From Lactifluus volemus (Eukaryota; Basidiomycota; Agaricomycetes; Russulales; Russulaceae), in contig WTXI01000041.1 in assembly GCA_022376515.1 (NCBI GenBank), positions 1 to 64,000 on the forward strand: DNA of 64,000 nt, written 5' to 3'. The notes under the pieces are model-generated. The model was given only the letters and a program-made list of their open reading frames with translations, was not told the origin of the DNA and made no database searches. Of this stretch, positions 12,081 to 22,565 are shown piece after piece. The position numbers were made by a program, and so were the translations under genes. How positions within the stretch are numbered: the first letter of the stretch is position 1; each line of letters begins with the position of its first letter.

Positions 12081-14006
12081 TCAAATAGATTTGCGGCGAG
12101 AGACAGTTACAGGGCGACCAGAGCGTTGGCGGGCTGCGATGAATGATTGTATGCTTCGTTGCGTGGTTTCGTCTGCAAGCCACATATTCGAACTCACAAT
12201 GGAAAGATTGCGTAGCGAGGGGAGTACATCAGCGGTTGGTTGTCCGGTGAGCGCAGTTGCGATGAGCAGCTCAGATATTTCAAGATTCTGGACAGAGGTA
12301 AATGAGTGAAAAAGTTGGAGCCATAGCGTGGGATCTATCTCGTCTTCTCGCGAGTAGTCTGAGTGAGGGGTGAACGTAATGTTGAGTGACTCCACGCTAG
12401 AGCGGAGGGACAGAATCTGGCTGCATATTTGTACTATGGAAAAGATTTGCCAATCCAACCTTTCGCACAGGATGGTTTGAATCCAAGGGAAGGGAGTGGA
12501 AGGATAAATAGACGCGGAGAACAGATCAAAGTCCAAGGCCAGAATGGATGGCCTGAACGTGTCTTGCTGAGGAAAGAACCGAATGATTTGCGGGATGTCG
12601 AAGACTAGCTTCTGACGGAAGAAGGTTATGTTGAAGTATTCGAGTAGAGGGGGGTTGATTCGGGCTGTGAGCACTTCCAAGTACTCGCTCACACCTTTGA
12701 AATTGAAGCGCGTGAGAGCGGGGAGAACAAAACGGGTCGGTGGCGGTAAAGGTCGGTTTCTTCGTTTGGGGTGAGGTGTCGGAGATTCGAAATCGATGGA
12801 GAGGAATTCGAGCTGTGGCAACGCAGACAGGGACGTGGCCATTGTCTCGGGTGGCATGTACCCAGAATTAGGTATACCGAAAAGAAGAAGAGATCTGAGA
12901 TGAGTTGCAGACCCGAGTCGTCTTGGGATTGAAATTCCCCATAAAGTTAGATGTTGTAAATTTGGGGCGGATCCGTTCATGAATATATCGTCCACTGGCT
13001 CATCCCACCCAGAAATATTAAGAGTTGCCAATGCCGGAAATGGCTCCTGCGCCAATGTGGTAATTTGTTTCCAAACAAATTCCGGGAGATACTTGAGTCT
13101 GATTTCGTGTACACGATCACGACGCTCCAATGCGGCAATCAAGCCGTCGAAATGGTCCTCCCTTGGCATGTACATATAGTTGGAGTAGTCAACTACGAGA
13201 GGAAATGCAGGCCAGATATCCAGCAATTTTCTCACAGGCCGTGTCGGTCTGCAGAAAAGTTGCAAATTGAGATGGTGTGGTGATGCAAAAATGACAAATC
13301 GCCATCTTCTGCACACCTGCACCAGCCCAGGCCAATAAGAAATCCAAGGGTACAAGTTATCCAACTTCTTGCAGGCTATTGGAGTGAGAACCCTAAGTCT
13401 CAGTCTATGAATGAAAAGACTATATTGCTCTACCTATTGGAGTGAGAACCCTAAGTCTAAGTAGAGTGTAAGTTACTAGGAAATGGAGGAATAAAAGAGT
13501 GACTAACCTCAGTCTATGAATGAAAAGACTGAGGTGATGTGAACACGGTGTCTACGCTATATAGGGAAAATCAACTGAGGTCAAATTTCAGGTAGGTTAA
13601 ACTATAAGGAGATAATAGAAACGACTTGGTACGGAACGCGGAAAGTCTGTAGGGTATCGGTGTCACGCGTCATGTGACGTGTGACCACAAAGCGTCGCTC
13701 GACTTGCGCCTTGCGAGGCTGCGCTCCCAACACAGGCATAGAATATCTCTAGTAGGACTTCGTCTGGGAGTGATCTGATGGTCACTCGCGGAAGCACCAT
13801 CCCTGCGTGATTCAACTCAGCTATCGTTGCGGTGGCTCCAGATAAATTCTACCTGGCCCTTGTTGGATAAACAATTCCTTGTGGCGCTTTGCAACCCCCT
13901 TTTCTCTCTTTGAGCCTAGGGAACCATGACGACCACCAATCTCTATCAGAGTGGTCCTAGGAAATGAGTAGTGGGTAGTAATATCGTTTGACTGGGAGGA
14001 TAGCAT
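12081..14006 (-). pseudogene. F-box-like gene 4, F-box split by an LTR-like insertion
   Basis: Exon 1 14006-13853 (MLSSQSNDITT...KELFIQQGP), intron 13852-13803, and exon 2 from 13802, which opens G-MVLPRVTIRSLPDEVLLEIFYAC and is then interrupted by the 356-bp insertion at 13377-13732. Coding resumes at about 13376 with CKKLDNLYPWISYWPGLVQVCRRWR and runs open to the stop at 12081 (ending SGRPVTVSRRKSI). Removing the insertion and one target-site copy restores the paralogue order exactly, so this was an intact gene until recently. As it stands, a product from the internal Met at 13364 would lack the F-box core and could not be expected to bind Skp1. Confidence 0.85.
13377..13732 (-). mobile_element. 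356-bp solo LTR-like insertion with 5-bp TSD
   Basis: The insertion is bounded by the direct repeat CAGGC (13372-13376 and 13733-13737). On the minus strand it begins TGTTGGGAGCGCAGCC and ends CTCACTCCAATA. Inside is a partial duplication of its end: CTATTGGAGTGAGAACCCTAAG appears near 13376 and again near 13434, and AGTCTATGAATGAAAAGACT near 13401 and 13512. Size, TG start and 5-bp duplication fit a solo LTR; the terminal TA instead of CA is a departure. No coding sequence is present. Confidence 0.7.
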
Positions 14007-15238
14007 GTTGCGAGTGGGAGTGGAATAGCAGTGTTAGTAATTTAGGAGAGACTGCGTCGGGGGATGATCTATCAAATTTGAAGCTCGAAGACTCAGAGGT
14101 ATGTCCTGGTCATTGTGCACAGCATTCCAAATACATGTCACGGGACACGTGCTCAACATAGCCACCAAACAAACAGGTTGATGGCTAACTTGAAAAGATG
14201 AGAGAAGATAGCATCGTTCATAAGATCTACCCTGCCCTATCCTTCCCTGGTGGGTCGTGGTGACTCAAATTTATAGTTCAATTGATATGGAATGTGAATA
14301 CAAGTGGGAAGCCTAAGATAGTGTGCAATAATTCCATCTCTCTTTTAATCATCTAATCCTTTGTTTTCGTTACAAAATTCATATTGATTATTTTCGCACG
14401 ACTACTGGAGCCCTCACCCGCTTCCCTCAAGCTCACGAATGAGGATATCAGAGGGCTCCAGATGATTGTATATGTGAATTCTCTTCTTAATGACAAGCGC
14501 AAGGACCCCGAGTTCGAGGTCGAGTGCGACATGATAATAATCGGTTCACGACTATGTCTTCCTCACCTGCTAAATTGAAAAAAAAACCGATGCACGTCAC
14601 TGCACCTGCGGAGCCTGCTTAGTGCGGCCGAAACCGCGTGCTGCGCTAGTAGCCTTGTTTCTGTTTTTCGCATACGATGTATGGAACGAATCATTTGTAG
14701 ATTGGGACAACACACGTCCAGCCTCGGACCCACGCTCCTTGCGAGCCTCGGCAACATTGTCCACACGGTTGCTATCGTTGACCGAGCCATCGATGTGAGT
14801 GTAAACCGGTCAGCGTGACCAATGCTGGAGTATTTCCAACCCAGGCTGGCATTTTATGCGCATCGCGCGCACCGCGTATCCGTTGATACCTCTTCTACGT
14901 TCTTTATTTCTTCTAAGACTAACGCAAGCACAGCCCGGCCAATGAATTTTTAGCAACAGCGTCGTTCAGAGACGCTTTATGATTTGCCTGCTTCGAACCA
15001 TTGTGTACAGTTTCAGAGACAGCGACAGGTACGATGGATTAGCACTCGGTAGGCCGAGAGTTGGCACATAACTTCATTGCACGGCTTCTTCCGACGCGTG
15101 ATGGTCCTCAGCTACAAGCCTAACGGTATGACATGAGGTATATTCAATTTGAACAACACAGCGACCTTTTCCTTTCGAAGAGGTAATTCAGTAAACTCCC
15201 TCCGGATGCCTTGATCTGAAACTAGTTTCACTGACATA
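14007..15238. other. Duplicated spacer shared with 59.0-60.3 kb
   Basis: No gene called. The recurrent block at 14384-14578 has its longest plus-strand frame here (LTNEDIRGLQMIVYVNSLL, then EFEVECDMIIIGS). From about 14560 onward the sequence matches 59.6-60.35 kb, including GCCTCGG...CCACGCTCCTTGCGAGCCTCGG and TTGATCTGAAACTAGTTTC, showing that the adjoining NmrA-like pseudogene came with its downstream flank. Confidence 0.55.
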
Positions 15239-15992
15239 CTACTGCATCCTTGCAAACATGGTCGCGATACCCTCGTCTGCCCGGTCCTCCAATTTCACCG
15301 GTCGTGGTACCCACCCCAAGGCCGCAGCGCGTTCGCCGCGGACGTTCTGACTTGCACGGAAGACCATTAATGCCCAAAGAAATGAAAAAAGACGCTTCAT
15401 CATCAGCGTTGAATGAATGAGCAGCGCTTATCGCGAACGCACGGGGGTGGATAAAACCGATATGGGGGCAGTTTCTGTAGTGCCATTTTCCAGCTTTCCA
15501 AGACGAGTGAGGAATCCACCAAGCACAGTCATGGTGTATCTCCATGGGTGTGGCGACATAATATCTCGGATATGATGGACTCGCCTTGGCGCTCTCGCAG
15601 CTCAGTATGCGACCAAAGACACGCCCATGGAGATCGGCGAGGTCGTCCAGACGCAACTAGGAAAGCAATGAAGTATAACACGAGTGAGTGTTGGGGCGCG
15701 GGGGTGAAAATGCTGGGCCGAGGGGAGGACACGCACCGTATAAAAGAGGTTGGAGCCTTCACCACCGTAGGTGGCCGTTTTGGACGCGAGAGGGAACTGC
15801 GAAACGCAACGAACTTCCGGAAGAGCGAGGCTGCTGCCGCGGGGCACATGATATCCTAGAAAAGGCCGCGGTTCAACGATGGTCGTATACAAGGAACGAA
15901 GAAGGACATACGGCACATCGACAGCACCACGTATCATCTGGGTCATAATAGCACGAATGTCCGCTTCATCGCTGTGTCCTATACGAAACGAA
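15239..15992 (-). pseudogene. 5'-truncated NmrA-like pseudogene
   Basis: This decayed copy matches exons 3-6 and introns of the intact gene at 60360-61684. Exon 3 is recognisable at about 15976 (DEADIRAIMTQMIRGAVDVP), and the terminal ATG CAG TAG at 15239-15247. Exons 1 and 2, which encode the nucleotide-binding N-terminus, are missing; similarity ends near 15992. Exon 4 has lost two segments, corresponding to ILQAAEAGHTES and to IVGPGTGPV, and the frame is disrupted. It lies between F-box genes 4 and 5, inside a segment copied together with its downstream flank. Confidence 0.85.
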
Positions 15993-17353
15993 AGAGTAGC
16001 CCGATGGTGCCTCGGGTCAATTTCCTTGCTTGCATCTCCGACTCGGTCCTTGCCGCTTGGGATGCGAGCCAGCCAGCGCGGAGACATTCAAGTTGTTGTT
16101 CTAGTTGCCCGGCCTGTCTGTAATCTCCCCAGACTTCTTTGCCGGTAATTGTTGGCCACATAACAGAGCATGTTGAAGTATGCATGTCGTATGTATGATC
16201 CTCTTCGAGCTTTGCACCTACAACACTTATTAATAACATGGACAACGGCCATATCGAGTCACTGGCACGCACAGGGCTGGCTCAGATGTAGAGCGCGGGA
16301 TGACATGACATCCTTCCAGTGAGAAGCTGACACTCGAGGAGGAATTCATGAGCTCAATCCCCACATCCTCTGGTAAGTGGACCTACCGCTCAATAAAACA
16401 ATTGACATGGACATGAATACGATGATTGACGAGGATGACAGTGTGTAGCAATTTCAACTTCCCTATACAGCTACCTCATCCTTTTTTTTTCTGTTACAGA
16501 ACTGACATTCATTGCCTTTGAGTCCTTGCACGTTCTCTCGATTCCGTCACCGGTTGGCTTCAAGTCCAAGCTCATAAATGAGGATATCCGTGCCGCACTC
16601 TGCATGATTGGGCCATGCCAATCTATTTCTTCAAGTTTGAGAAATCCACGCGTCCCAGGTTGATTGCGCAGGGTCATGCGGGTTCAGCATCATCCCCATG
16701 GTTGCAATTTTTGACCAAGTCGAGATGCGGGTGGTTGATGCGGCTCGACCTCTTTCCCCAGAAAATTCCTGGTATGCAAGCGCACTCCGCGCACTCTTCT
16801 TTACCTTCATAGTATTTTCTCAATCAGGTGGAACAGTTTCAAGGGAATCTCAAGACGAATCCCGGAGGCACATAAACCAAAAGGGGCGAGTAGCATGGCA
16901 CAGGGAAACATGGCCCCTTCATTACGCAACTCAATTATCGAATACAGTTCGGATTCGTAGCTACAAGTGGTTGTGTAAATAGTAGTTACAAGTTCAGCGC
17001 TACAAAATGCAATGGGACTGCCATTAACACAGCGGATAGTCAAGGGGATCAGAAATGGGGTAATTGAACGAGGGAGGGCAGGAAGCTATCATAAAGTGTT
17101 GTAGTACAAAGGGAAGGTTCCCGAGGAAGGATAAAGGAAAGAGGTAAAAAAAAGATTCAGTAAATGCGACGCAATCTAACGTCCAAGCCTAATAGTAAAG
17201 GCTGAGTGAGACTGAGGCGATGTTGTGGATTACAAGGGCGGAAGGAATAGGCTGATCGCATGCCGGTCACGGTATTCCAGGATCGCCAAGGAGAGGACAG
17301 CTAGTACGAGGAAACAATTGCGGAACTGAGATTACGATGTCCTCAATCGATTT
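15993..17353. other. Spacer with diverged copy of the recurrent block
   Basis: No gene called. A T-rich tract ending TTCTGTTACAG (16481-16499) is followed by the recurrent block in a diverged form; its plus frame, ELTFIAFESLHVLSIPSPV then KLINEDIRAALCMIG, is still open. The rest toward 17353 is the 3' flank of F-box gene 5 and is clearly more diverged from the other spacers than they are from each other. Confidence 0.5.
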
Positions 17354-18958
17354 TTACAATCGAAGAAGAGCTACAGGGCGACCGAGTCGCTGACGCGCTG
17401 AGATGAATGATTGGATGCCTTGTGGTATAGTTTCGCGTGGCATATACGAGTCCCCAAGGATGGTAAGGCTGTGTAGCGAGGGGAAAACGTGGGCAGCTGA
17501 TTCTCCCGTGAGCCCCTTTAACGTAGCTGCGATGGATAGCTCAAGCGTGGCAGATATGCTAAGCCTCCGGACAGAGGAAAATGAGTGAAACAGTTGCAGC
17601 CATTGCGTGGGATCGATCTCGTATCGGTTGTATGGCTGGATTTCTGACAAGGAGAACAGGTCGTCGAATCTAATCGAGAGCGACTCTACACTAGAACGGA
17701 AGGAAAGGGACAACATATGGTTGCAAATCTGTGCCATGGAAGTGAAAATATCTGGCCAATCTAACTCTTCGCAGTCGAAATGCCAGTGCCACGAGCGACC
17801 TTGCGAGTAATAAAAAGATTTCGGGTCCAAGGGATAGTGGATAGATACCCTTTGAGACGGATACATCATCAAGTATAGATTGTCACGGTCACGGTCTACC
17901 CAGAGCGGCTCTAGTAGGCGACCAAAGAACCGAATGATCTCGGGGATGTCAAGTTCAAAGACGGACAGATCGATGAAGTGTATATCGAACTCATCGAGTA
18001 GAGGAGCATCAAATCGGGCCGTGAGGACCTCCAAGTACTCGCTGATACCTCTGAAATCCAACTTTGTGAGAGAGGGGAGAACAAAGCGGCTCGCTGGCGG
18101 CACAGGTCGATATTCTCGTTGAGGGTAAAGTGTCTGGGATTCGAATTGCATGTTCAGGGACTCGAGTTTTGGCAGCGACGACAGGGATGTGGCCATTGTC
18201 TCGGGTGGAATGTACCAAGAAGTAGGTATATCGAGAAGATGAAGAGTTGTAAGGTCAGTGGAAGACGAGAGCAGTCGCGGAAATGACGGGAATGAAGACA
18301 ACGATAAACTGAGATGTTGGAGACATGGGGCGGATCCAATCAAGAATGTATCGGGAAGGGTCAATGTCCCATAAAATTTGAGAGACTTCAGCACTGGGAA
18401 TGGCCCCTGCATTACTGTGGCAATCTTTCGATACAAGGACTTCACCGAATGTTTGACTTGGATATCAATCGACTGTACACGATCCCGATGCTCCAATGCG
18501 GCGATGATGTTGTCGTCAATTATCTGCTTTCTCTCGTTTGGTGTTATCTCGTACACGACTGCGAGAGGATATGGCCAGATATCCAGGAGTTTCCTCATCG
18601 AGTTTCCACATCTCCATGTGCAGTAAAGTCGCAAATTGAGACGGACTGGGTATGCCAAAATGATGGACCGCCATCTTCGGCATACGCACACCAGCTTGTG
18701 CCATTCGAATAGAAATTCATTGGGGTAGCCCTTGGAGAATTGATGGAATATTTCTAACATGACATCGTCAGGGAGGGCGATTGTTACTCCTTGGGACACC
18801 TGGCCTGCACCATAACAACTCAACAGTCATTGCGATTATTGCTCCTGATGAGTCCGAGTCGTACCTTGTTCTTGTTGAATGAGAAATTTCTTCTGTTGAT
18901 GTGCCAGTTCAATACCGCTTTCGGGTTGGCTGATTAAATCTAAGAAATGTCCATCCAT
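17354..18958 (-). CDS. F-box-like protein 5 (intact, divergent paralogue)
   Basis: Exon 1 18958-18865 encodes MDGHFLDLISQPESG and ends KKFLIQQEQ. The intron is 18864-18805 (60 nt, GTACGA...GGTGCAG) in phase 1, and exon 2 is 18804-17354; total 514 residues. This copy has no MVLP methionine after the acceptor (it reads GQVSQGVTIA), so the start must lie in exon 1, which supports the two-exon model for the whole family. The F-box core LPDDVMLEIF is at residues 42-51, followed by HKLVCVCRRWRSIILAYPVRL. The C-terminal leucine-rich region is longer and clearly diverged (LDIWPYPLAVVYEITPNER, SLSSFPSFPRLLSSSTDL). It ends RQRLGRPVALLRL. Probably an old member of the array, possibly functionally distinct. 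Confidence 0.92.
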
Positions 18959-20124
18959 ATCGCATGAAAGGGGTTGACTAGCTTGAATCCTGACACGTTC
19001 GAGTCAAAGTCGACCTCAATCTCCGACTCGGCCCCTGCCGCGAGGTGATGCCGGAACACGACTTGCGAAAGCGTCCCCTACACGGATGGACGACACCGAC
19101 CCTCGAAGGGCACACCCCCTCCGGTGACTCGACCCTCGGCCCAATGAAACAATTGCACAAAGGAGGTTAGCAGGTCGACGAAGACTGACAGTGTGTAGCA
19201 ATTTCAACTTTTCTTTTCAGCTACCTCATCTTTTTTTTTCCGCAACAGAATTTTCATTCGTCGTCCTTGCACGTCTATTAGAGCCCTCAACCGCTGTTTT
19301 GATAATCAATCTTTTCTTGAAGAACTCCAAGTCGCACGAAGAACTCCAGGTTTGAGGGTGAGTGCGAGATGCTCGCACTCGCTGGAATGCCGTTTATAGC
19401 AAATACTGATCCGTGTCACGCAAAGACAAGCCGGTTGTGCGAACGAAGGGAGTTAACTGTTCGGGGCAGGTATTAGGACGACCACCACGACGAAGTGGGG
19501 ATCGTCGACGCCAGCGCATGCTGCTGGGGACGCATGCGGGAATGGGTATTGTATGCGCATCACGTATAGTGAATGAGACTAGTATGTCCGTTGATACTTC
19601 ATCCAATCTACCTCATTTTTCTGGCTCTCGATGGTCTGGCTCATGCAGGCGTACCCCGCATCAATCTTCCGCTCGGCCTGCATGGTTGCCGTCACGATAT
19701 TTGCTCAATCAGAGAGAAAGGATTATACAAGAAGTAGGGGTAACTCTAAGGAGACAAACAGATACCCGAAAACAGATGGGAGCTAGAAAACATTAACAGA
19801 TTCGATATGACAATAGCAAAGGAGGAGATTGATGGAGAGAGATGTCATGGTAAAGAGGAACACACGAAGACCAAAGTCACTGTAGAACATCAATAACTGA
19901 CCCCGTAACCTAAAAAGTGGTCGCGGTAGACTCGGAGGTGGCGTTGCGGAGTACAAGTTGGGGTGTAGGTCATCGGTTGCTCGTATACCTGTGGCCCAGG
20001 TCCGCCGTCAGATGATCGGACGAGCGCAGAAAGTGGAAGAGGGAAAGGGAACGAGTTGAAACAAGCAAATGAAAATGGTTCCAACTTGAAGGATAGCGCC
20101 TGCGCTGACTTTATGATGCCGTCA
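18959..20124. other. Spacer
   Basis: No gene called. It contains a partial recurrent block (19180-19360) and, from about 19380, the segment also present at 3.57-4.28 and 43.98-44.75 kb (ATACTGATCCGTGTCACG, ATTAGGACGACC, TCTCGATGGTCTGGC), which is always followed by a truncated F-box fragment. Confidence 0.5.
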
Positions 20125-20790
20125 CTAAGATTTGTGGCGAGAGACGGCCATAGGGCGACCGTAGTGCTGGCGGGCTGCGATGAGCGATTGTATGCCTTGT
20201 TGCGCAGCGTCGTTGGACATATCTCCAATGTGTACTGAGGGGAGCACTTCGGTTGCCGATTCTCCCGTGAGCCCATGTAATGTAGCTTCGATGAACGGCT
20301 CTAGCGTGGTGGGTATTTCAAGACTCCGGAAAGAGGGAAATGAGTGGAGCCATACCATGGAATCAATGTCCGTGTTTGGAATTAGCCGGTTGCACCGGAT
20401 GAGCGATTCCACGCTGGAGCGAAAGGGCGGTGTATGGCTGCATATCTATGCCACTGAAAAGACTTGCCAATCCAACCTGTTGCATTCGATGCGTCATGAG
20501 CGGTACATCGTAGATTGATTCAGGGGAAGGGAGGTCGAGGCGTAGTGGTGACGATTGAATGTTGGAGTGGATCGACTGCGACCGAATGGGTGACTCTAGG
20601 TGACCAAAGAGCCAGATGGTTTAAGGGGTGTCAAAGACGAGTTTATTGAAGAAGGGTATCTTGAACTCATGAGCACCGATTCGGGCTGCGAGGACTACCA
20701 GGCCTGTAAAAAACAACCAAGCGAGAGCGGAGAGAACAAAGCGGGCCGGTGCGATCGCGGACAGGCATGTGACTCGGATCTATTTCAAAA
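20125..20790 (-). pseudogene. Truncated F-box fragment, copy B2
   Basis: This is the best preserved of three equivalent fragments. A 95-residue open stretch starts MESLIRCNRLIPNTDIDSMV, contains LEPFIEATLHGLTGESATEV and ends RPMAVSRHKS at 20125. Similarity upstream reaches the same limit as in copies B1 and B3, just past GCGATCGCGGACAGGCATGTG (plus strand, about 20752-20772). No F-box or exon 1 is present, and the upstream part is frameshifted. Confidence 0.8.
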
Positions 20791-21164
20791 ATTTCATTGC
20801 CACTCGGGGAGACATTCAGGTCCTTGATCCATCAGGTGAAGCAGCTTCGCGTTGCAGGAAAAACCCTTTGGGCCAAGAGCTGATGACTTATTGGTCTGAC
20901 TATCATCGGAACCGCGGGTCGGGCTCGGACTCGGACCCTGACACGGCATCATGGCAATCCCGAAGGGAGTTGGCAGGAAGGTTGAGGACAGTGGCAGTAG
21001 CTTTGGATGATGCGGAGGGCACGGGCGATCCATGGTCGCCGTTAGGAAAATGAAGATAACGGGAGAAAGATAGACGATGGGAGAAAGATAGATGGAGGAA
21101 AGAGAACGGGTGGAAAGAAGTAAACGTGGTGAAGAACAACAGGTGCGTGGACCATATGACATCC
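20791..21164. other. Short spacer, 3' flank of F-box gene 6
   Basis: This stretch joins the fragment above to the stop of the next F-box gene. It retains only the last part of the usual 3' flank (GATCCATGGTCGCCGT at about 21029 and CGTGGACCATATGACATCC), so most of the normal spacer has been deleted here. Confidence 0.5.
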
Positions 21165-22565
21165 TCAGGTCGATTCGCGCCGGCGAGTGACAGTTACGGG
21201 GCGACCAGATTGTTGGCGGGTTGCGACGAATGATTGTACGACTTTCTGCGCGGTTTCGTCTGACATATCCGTATCCCCCAGAATGGAAAGGGTGTGTAGC
21301 GAGGGGAGTACATCGGCGGTTGGTTGTCCGATGAGCGGGGGTAACACAGCTGCGATGAGCGGCTCAGATATCTCAAGACTCTGGACAGAGGTAAATGGGT
21401 GAAAAAGTTGGATCCATAGCGTGGGATCTATCTCGTCTTCAGGCGAGGAGTGTGAGTGAGAAGTGCCGCCAATCTCGAGTGCCTCCACGCTAGAGCGGAA
21501 GGACAGAATCTGGCTGCATATTTGTGATATGAAAAGTACTTGCCAATGCAACCCTTTGCACAGGAGGTCTTGAGTCCAGAAAAAACGCCTTGCGGGATAA
21601 CTCATTCGAGCGGAAGAATGGATAGACGCATAGAGCACATGAAAATCCAAGGTCAGACTGGATGGCCTGAATGCGTCTTGATGACCAACGAACCGAATTA
21701 TTTGCGGGATGTCGAAGACAAGCTGATGGAAGAAGGTTACGCTGAAGAGCATAAGTAAAGGGGCATCGATTCGAGCTGTGAGTACTTCCAAGTACTCGCT
21801 CACACCCGTGAAATCGAAGCTCGTGAGAGCAGGGAGAACAAAGCGGGTATGTGGCGGTACAGGTCGGTTTACTCGTTTCGGGTGAGATTGGAATTTTACA
21901 ATAAGGGTTTCGAGCTGTGGCAAGGCAGACAGGGATATGGCCATTGTCTCGGGTGGGATGTATCCATAATTAGGTATATTCTCAAGATGAAGATATCTGA
22001 GATGAGTTGCAGACCCGAGTCGTCTTGGGATTGAAAATCCAAATAAATATAGATATTGTAAATTTGGGGCAGATCCATTCAAGAATATATCGCCCGATGT
22101 CAACCCCCCATCAAACTCGGATTGCTGTAATTCAAGAGTTGTCAATGCCGGAAATGGCTCCTGCGCCACTTTGGTAACTTGTTCCCATACAAAACCCGGG
22201 ACAAACTCGACTCTGATTTTGTGTACGCGATCATGACGCTCCAACGCAGCAACGAAGTTGTCGAAATCTTTCTTGCTTGGGTTTGGCATATATTTGTAGA
22301 GAAGAACGAGAGGAAATGCAGGCCAGATATCCAGCATTTCTCTCACAGGCCGTGCCTGTGTGCAGACAAGTTGCAAGTCGAGATGGTGTGGCGATGCAAA
22401 AATGAGGAATCGCCATCTTCGGCACACGTGCACCAGCCTGGGCCAACAGTCATGCCAACTTGAAGGGTCATCAAACTGGTAATCCTCCGACTCCTTGTAG
22501 ACATAGAATATCTCTAGTAGGACATCGTCAGGGAGCGATTCGATGGTCACTCGTGGGAACACCAT
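21165..22565 (-). CDS. F-box-like protein 6
   Basis: The long exon starts at the Met at 22565 (MVFPRVTIESLPDDVLLEIFYVYKE) and is open for 466 residues to RPVTVTRRREST. The donor-acceptor pair of the family intron is present upstream (GTAGGA near 22616, CACGCAG just before the ATG). The exon-1 frame that would splice in phase carries a stop (TAG) shortly before the ELFIQQ-like end, because of small deletions near 22630-22650, so translation probably begins at 22565. F-box, WPRLVHVCRRWR and the leucine-rich region are complete. The region after LDIWPAFPLV reads LLYKYMPNPSKKDFDNF, a variant shared only with the gene at 27045-29355, which makes these two sister copies. Confidence 0.85.
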   Translation of the reverse strand: MVFPRVTIESLPDDVLLEIFYVYKESEDYQFDDPSSWHDCWPRLVHVCRRWRFLIFASPHHLDLQLVCTQARPVREMLDIWPAFPLVLLYKYMPNPSKKDFDNFVAALERHDRVHKIRVEFVPGFVWEQVTKVAQEPFPALTTLELQQSEFDGGLTSGDIFLNGSAPNLQYLYLFGFSIPRRLGSATHLRYLHLENIPNYGYIPPETMAISLSALPQLETLIVKFQSHPKRVNRPVPPHTRFVLPALTSFDFTGVSEYLEVLTARIDAPLLMLFSVTFFHQLVFDIPQIIRFVGHQDAFRPSSLTLDFHVLYASIHSSARMSYPARRFFWTQDLLCKGLHWQVLFISQICSQILSFRSSVEALEIGGTSHSHSSPEDEIDPTLWIQLFHPFTSVQSLEISEPLIAAVLPPLIGQPTADVLPSLHTLSILGDTDMSDETAQKVVQSFVATRQQSGRPVTVTRRREST

